64,000 nt of DNA, from assembly GCA_024206195.1 (NCBI GenBank), contig JAAGZO010001021.1, positions 4,721 to 68,720 of the forward strand. Direction: 5' to 3'. Under the pieces are notes generated by a model. The model ran no database searches. It was not told where the DNA came from and saw nothing but the letters and a program-made list of their open reading frames with translations. Source of the stretch: a bacterium (GTDB lineage Archaea > Nanoarchaeota > Nanoarchaeia > Woesearchaeales > UBA10216). The stretch's first letter is position 1. Every line of letters begins with the position of its first letter. Shown piece after piece: positions 60,901 to 64,000 of the stretch. Both the position numbers and the translations under genes were made by a program.

Positions 60901-60999
60901 ATGGCTAAACAATCTTTCTATGAGCTTTTAGAGGCTAAACAGAGCTTTGTTGTTCAAAGGGGAGGTTGTATTGGCTGTTATGACGGAATGCCCTGGTAG
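60901..60999 (+). other. Possible 32-codon leader frame before tRNA-Asp
   Basis: A TTTATAAG box (about 60870-60877) is 24-31 bases before the ATG at 60901, the geometry of a leaderless gene. The frame reads MAKQSFYELLEAKQSFVVQR and ends GGCIGCYDGMPW, with its TAG made of tRNA-Asp positions 8-10. It may only be the 90-nt leader of the tRNA transcript. I keep it as a weak call. Confidence 0.25.
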
Positions 61000-61123
61000 T
61001 GTAGTCCGGCCTATCATGAAGCCCTGTCGACAAACAGATTTGGTTGAAAAAACCAATGTTTGGTGGTCCGGCTTCGACCCGGGTTCAAAACAGCTTTTTA
61101 GCGTGAAAGTCCCGGCCAGGGCG
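60990..61123 (+). tRNA. tRNA-Asp(GTC) with two introns, one in the T-loop
   Basis: Acceptor GCCCTGG/CCAGGGC with discriminator G73. D arm GTGT/TCAT, anticodon stem AAGCC/GGCTT, loop C-T-GTC-G plus C38. Intron 1 (61030-61068, 39 nt) is between 37 and 38 and has a bulge-helix-bulge with outer stem CAAACA/TGTTTG. Intron 2 (61090-61109, 20 nt) interrupts the T-loop between positions 59 and 60: removing it gives CCGGG-TTCAAAT-CCCGG. For intron 2, TTCA (54-57) pairs with TGAA inside the intron, with three-base bulges AAA and AGT, an exact splicing motif. A T-run follows at 61124. The mature tRNA would be 75 nt. No encoded CCA. Confidence 0.88.
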
Positions 61124-61138
61124 TTTTTTTGTTTTATT

Positions 61139-61259
61139 GGGCCGGTGGCGCAGCCTGGAGCAAATGCGGGCAACAGCGCACCTGACTTTTAATCAGGTTG
61201 TCGCGGGTTCAAATTTTGTTATGAATAATTCATAACACATGAATGTCCCGTCCGGCCCA
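61139..61259 (+). tRNA. tRNA-Lys(TTT) with introns in the D-loop and T-loop
   Basis: Acceptor GGGCCGG/CCGGCCC, A73; anticodon stem CCTGA/TCAGG with an uninterrupted loop CTTTTAA; D stem GCGC/GCGC; T stem GCGGG/CCCGT. The D-loop has 15 extra bases (61159-61173), best placed between positions 19 and 20, with GCCT pairing GGGC across the site. The T-loop has 32 extra bases (61214-61245) between 59 and 60; TTCA pairs with TGAA, bulges are AAT and TGT, and the intron's own stem is GTTATGAAT/ATTCATAAC. Splicing yields TTCAAAT. It is 15 bases after tRNA-Asp, without a separate promoter. Confidence 0.86.
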
Positions 61260-61284
61260 CTCACATTCATAGTAACGAGAAAAA

Positions 61285-61524
61285 ATGAAGAAGATTGACG
61301 TCAAGAAACATATCCTAGTGCCTAAGCACACAAAGCTAAGCGAGAAAGACAAGCAGGAACTTTTTAAGAAGTATAACATAACTGCAGAGCAGTTACCAAA
61401 AATTCTAAAAAACGATGCAGCAATAGCTGGTATGGGCTTGAAACCAGGGGATGTTATAAAAGTAGTAAGGGAGAGTCCTACTGCTGGAGAATCTATATTT
61501 TATAGGGTGATTTCTAATGCGTAA
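61285..61524 (+). CDS. rpoH: RNA polymerase subunit H (Rpb5 homologue)
   Basis: A 79-residue subunit matching the C-terminal part of eukaryotic Rpb5: KHILVPKHTKLSEKDKQELF and IAGMGLKPGDVIKVVRESP are invariant blocks. It starts the standard archaeal order H-B''-B'. It lies 25 bases after tRNA-Lys with no TATA box between, and overlaps rpoB2 by eight bases. Confidence 0.95.
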   Translation: MKKIDVKKHILVPKHTKLSEKDKQELFKKYNITAEQLPKILKNDAAIAGMGLKPGDVIKVVRESPTAGESIFYRVISNA

Positions 61525-63004
61525 CTACGAGACCCTTATAAGAAAACATTTTGAAGAGGAATCATTTGTAAAGTCAGACATAGAATCCTTTAACTATTTT
61601 ATTGAGCACGAACTACAAAAGATTATTGAAGAAAACAAGGAGATAGAACCTACAATAATCCCACCTAATGTTGATGAATTCAAAATAAGATTTGATAAGA
61701 TAAGAATCACAAAGCCAGAGATAACAGAAGCAGATGGTTCAAAGAGAAGCATTTATCCAATGGAAGCACGCTTGAGAAACATAACATACTCAGCACCAAT
61801 GTATATAACAGTAAGCGCACACATCAATGGTGCACAGCGTGAGACCTTTGAAACACAAATTGGCAATCTGCCTATTATGCTTAAATCAAAGTTCTGCCAC
61901 CTTAACAAGCTCAGCAAAGATGAGCTTATTCAGCACGGTGAAGATCCTGATGACCCAGGCGGGTATTTCATAATCAATGGTACAGAAAAAGCATTGGTAA
62001 AGATAGAGGACCTTGCATCAAACAAGATGATGGTTGAAAAGGACGCAATTGGTCCAAGCCGTTTTGTTGGAAAAATGTTTTCTGAGAATGGTTCTTACAA
62101 GATTCCACACACAATAGAGCAGATGAAGGATGGTATCTTTTATCTTACATTCACAAGAGTAAGAAGAATTCCAATCATTATTGTAATCAAGGCTTTAGGT
62201 CTTCTTAAAGACGAAGAAATTATGAAAGCAATCTGTGCTGAGCGCCAGTACGATGAGATTGTTATTAATCTTCTTGAGGCTTCAGACATTAAGACAGAAG
62301 AAGAGGCAATTGATTACATTGCAAAGCGTTCAGGAATAACACAATCAAAGGAAATAAGAGTCGAGCGTATGCGTGAGATTCTTGACAAATATCTTCTACC
62401 ACATCTTGGTACATCACCAAAAGATAAGATGTTCAAGGCATACAATATCTGCAAGATGATCAAGAAGCAGATTCTCGTTAGCAGGGGCGATCTTCCACGT
62501 GATGACAAGGATCATCATATGAACAAGCGCCTTAAGCTTAGCGGTGATTTGCTGTCAGATCTTATCAGGGTTAACCTGAAAGTTCTTATTGGCGATCTTC
62601 TTTACAATTTCCAGAGAATTGTTAAGCGTGGAAAGTTCCCGACAATTAAGGTTATTATCAGAGAGAAACTTCTTACATCAAGAATTTATTCTTCGATGGC
62701 AACCGGTTCATGGGTTGGCGGAAGAAAAGGAATAAGCCAGAGAATACAAAGGCTCAATTTCCTTGAAACAATGTCGCACTTGCAGCGTGTAGTAAGTCCA
62801 CTTTCTGCTACGCAGGAAAACTTTGAAGCTAGAGAGCTACACTGTACTCACATGGGCAGACTATGTCCAATTGAAACACCTGAAGGAACAAACATTGGAC
62901 TAAAGAAGAATCTTGCATTACTTGCCTCTGTTTCACAAGAGGCTGAATTCGATGAAACAATCAAAAACTTAAAATCATTTGGACTAAAATCGGTGGTACG
63001 ATAA
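61517..63004 (+). CDS. rpoB2: RNA polymerase subunit B'' (N-terminal half of B)
   Basis: The first half of the second-largest subunit, 495 residues: protrusion and lobe domains, fork region TGSWVGGRKGISQRIQR and the conserved LCPIETPEGTNIGLKKNLALL just before the end. The break after that block is where methanogens, halophiles and several DPANN split B into B'' and B'. The stop overlaps the rpoB1 start (TAATG). Confidence 0.96.
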   Translation: MRNYETLIRKHFEEESFVKSDIESFNYFIEHELQKIIEENKEIEPTIIPPNVDEFKIRFDKIRITKPEITEADGSKRSIYPMEARLRNITYSAPMYITVSAHINGAQRETFETQIGNLPIMLKSKFCHLNKLSKDELIQHGEDPDDPGGYFIINGTEKALVKIEDLASNKMMVEKDAIGPSRFVGKMFSENGSYKIPHTIEQMKDGIFYLTFTRVRRIPIIIVIKALGLLKDEEIMKAICAERQYDEIVINLLEASDIKTEEEAIDYIAKRSGITQSKEIRVERMREILDKYLLPHLGTSPKDKMFKAYNICKMIKKQILVSRGDLPRDDKDHHMNKRLKLSGDLLSDLIRVNLKVLIGDLLYNFQRIVKRGKFPTIKVIIREKLLTSRIYSSMATGSWVGGRKGISQRIQRLNFLETMSHLQRVVSPLSATQENFEARELHCTHMGRLCPIETPEGTNIGLKKNLALLASVSQEAEFDETIKNLKSFGLKSVVR

Positions 63005-64000
63005 TGAGCGATGTATATTTAGGCGGAAAATTTATAGGAGCTGTTGAAGATCCAGATGCTTTCATCAATAAGATAAAGGATGAAAGAAGAAAAGGCAATC
63101 TATCAAAGGAGATTAACGTAAATTTTAATTCTGCATCAAATGAAGTTTTTGTTGAATCAGGTAAAGGAAGGTTAAGGAGACCTCTGATAAGGGTTAAGGA
63201 TGGAAAATCAATGCTTACAGAGGAACACCTGAAGAAACTTCAGAAGAATGAGCTAAGATGGTCAGACCTTGTCAAAGAAGGCGTAGTAGAATATGTTGAC
63301 TCAGGTGAAGAGGAAGCTGCTTTTGTTTCATTCTCTGAGAATGAGCTTACAGAAAAGCATACGCACCTTGAGGTTGCTGCAATCGCTATGTTTGGTCTTT
63401 CTACTGCTCTTGTTCCATATGCAAATTTTAATTCTGCTCAAAAGGTTAACACAGGTTCAAAGAATCAGAAGCAAGCTCTTGGTTTTTACGCAGCAAACTT
63501 CCTGATAAGAATGGACATGGATGTTAATCTTCTTCACACACCACAGATTCCTGTTGTTGATTCAATCATGCATGAAATAAGTGATTATGCAAAGCATCCT
63601 TCAGGCCAGAATCTTGTAGTGGCTGTTATGAGCTACAAGGGCTACAACATGGAGGACGCAATAGTACTAAACAGAGGTTCAATTGATCGTGGTATGGGCC
63701 GTGGTTCATATTACAGGCCAATGATTTCAGAAGAGCTGCGCTACTCTGGTGGCTTGGTTGATGAGATATCAGTTCCTGACAAGGAAGTAAAGGGCTACAA
63801 GAGCGAGCGCGATTACAGATTCCTTGAGGGAGAGGGTATAATTTACCCGGTGGCTCGGGTGAATGAAGGAAATGTTGTAATAGGAGAGTCAAGTCGTCCA
63901 AGGTTCCTGCGCGGAATGCATCGATCCAGCTTCGCATCTGACAGCAGGAGAGAAAGTTCAGTTGCACTGAAGCACGGCGAAGGAGGAACAGTAGGCTTCA
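63004..64000 (+). CDS. rpoB1: RNA polymerase subunit B' (C-terminal half of B; 3' end missing)
   Basis: Starts MSDVYLGGKFIGAVEDPDAF, the usual B' opening, and contains GSKNQKQALGFYAANF, VVAVMSYKGYNMEDAIVLNR and GSIDRGMGRGSYYR from the catalytic hybrid-binding domain. It runs off the window edge, so the last part (including the zinc-binding anchor) is not seen. Cotranscribed with rpoH and rpoB2. Confidence 0.96.
   Translation, partial: MSDVYLGGKFIGAVEDPDAFINKIKDERRKGNLSKEINVNFNSASNEVFVESGKGRLRRPLIRVKDGKSMLTEEHLKKLQKNELRWSDLVKEGVVEYVDSGEEEAAFVSFSENELTEKHTHLEVAAIAMFGLSTALVPYANFNSAQKVNTGSKNQKQALGFYAANFLIRMDMDVNLLHTPQIPVVDSIMHEISDYAKHPSGQNLVVAVMSYKGYNMEDAIVLNRGSIDRGMGRGSYYRPMISEELRYSGGLVDEISVPDKEVKGYKSERDYRFLEGEGIIYPVARVNEGNVVIGESSRPRFLRGMHRSSFASDSRRESSVALKHGEGGTVGF

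Noticed and set aside
63626..63967. Minus-strand frame of 113 codons opposite rpoB1
   Set aside because: It is the shadow of a highly conserved polymerase subunit; no promoter or ribosome site.
1..64000. CRISPR arrays, insertion sequences, integrase or prophage genes, rRNA
   Set aside because: Looked for direct repeats with regular spacing, transposase motifs, terminal inverted repeats and rRNA blocks. None was seen.

Overview
The window is chromosomal DNA from an archaeon, most likely a small-genome DPANN lineage of the Woesearchaeota/Pacearchaeota kind. That placement is inference. The archaeal identity is direct: aIF5A, L40e, L10e, L15e, NucS, endonuclease Q, a family B replicative polymerase, NurA, Rad50, RNA polymerase subunits H/B''/B' with B split in two, and intron-bearing tRNAs. 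Genes are tightly packed, with many 4-base ATGA overlaps. Most transcription units begin with a TATA box 25-30 bases before the start codon, which implies leaderless mRNAs. Genes inside operons and the surface-protein genes instead carry GGAGG or GAGGTG ribosome sites. I see no rRNA, CRISPR array, insertion sequence or prophage.

Layout. 1-12 kb holds housekeeping genes: translation proteins, a site-2 protease, tRNA methylases, NucS, PEP synthase with a PfkB kinase, NurA and NAD(P)H-hydrate epimerase. 12-14 kb has two unrecognised helical proteins. 14-18 kb is an EndoQ-PolB operon in which both proteins end in a PCNA-binding peptide. 18-27 kb covers redox and carbon metabolism (thioredoxin reductase, malic enzyme, cysteine synthase), a Nog1-like GTPase, L10e, RibL and AlaX.

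27-32 kb is the most unexpected metabolic region. It encodes an acyl-activating enzyme fused to an acyl carrier domain and a PlsC acyltransferase, a VTT/DedA-like membrane protein, a holo-ACP synthase, a bacterial-type CdsA and a CDP-alcohol phosphotransferase. Together these look like a bacterial-style glycerophospholipid or acyl-scavenging pathway inside an archaeal genome. 32-36 kb returns to housekeeping genes. 36-43 kb encodes two related S-layer-like surface proteins, one about 1,514 residues long, and a small lipoprotein. 43-46.5 kb has Rad50, a tRNA-Pro with an intron and another membrane-anchored surface protein.

46.8-60 kb is an envelope-modification locus. It has two family 2 glycosyltransferases, four B12-binding radical SAM enzymes, one radical SAM/SPASM-like enzyme, a sugar epimerase, a flippase-like protein, a methyltransferase and a PMT-like membrane glycosyltransferase. 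The window ends with tRNA-Tyr, tRNA-Asp, tRNA-Lys and the rpoH-rpoB2-rpoB1 operon. tRNA-Asp and tRNA-Lys each carry an intron in the T-loop, and tRNA-Lys also has one in the D-loop. A family of paired hairpins next to promoters recurs in at least four intergenic regions.
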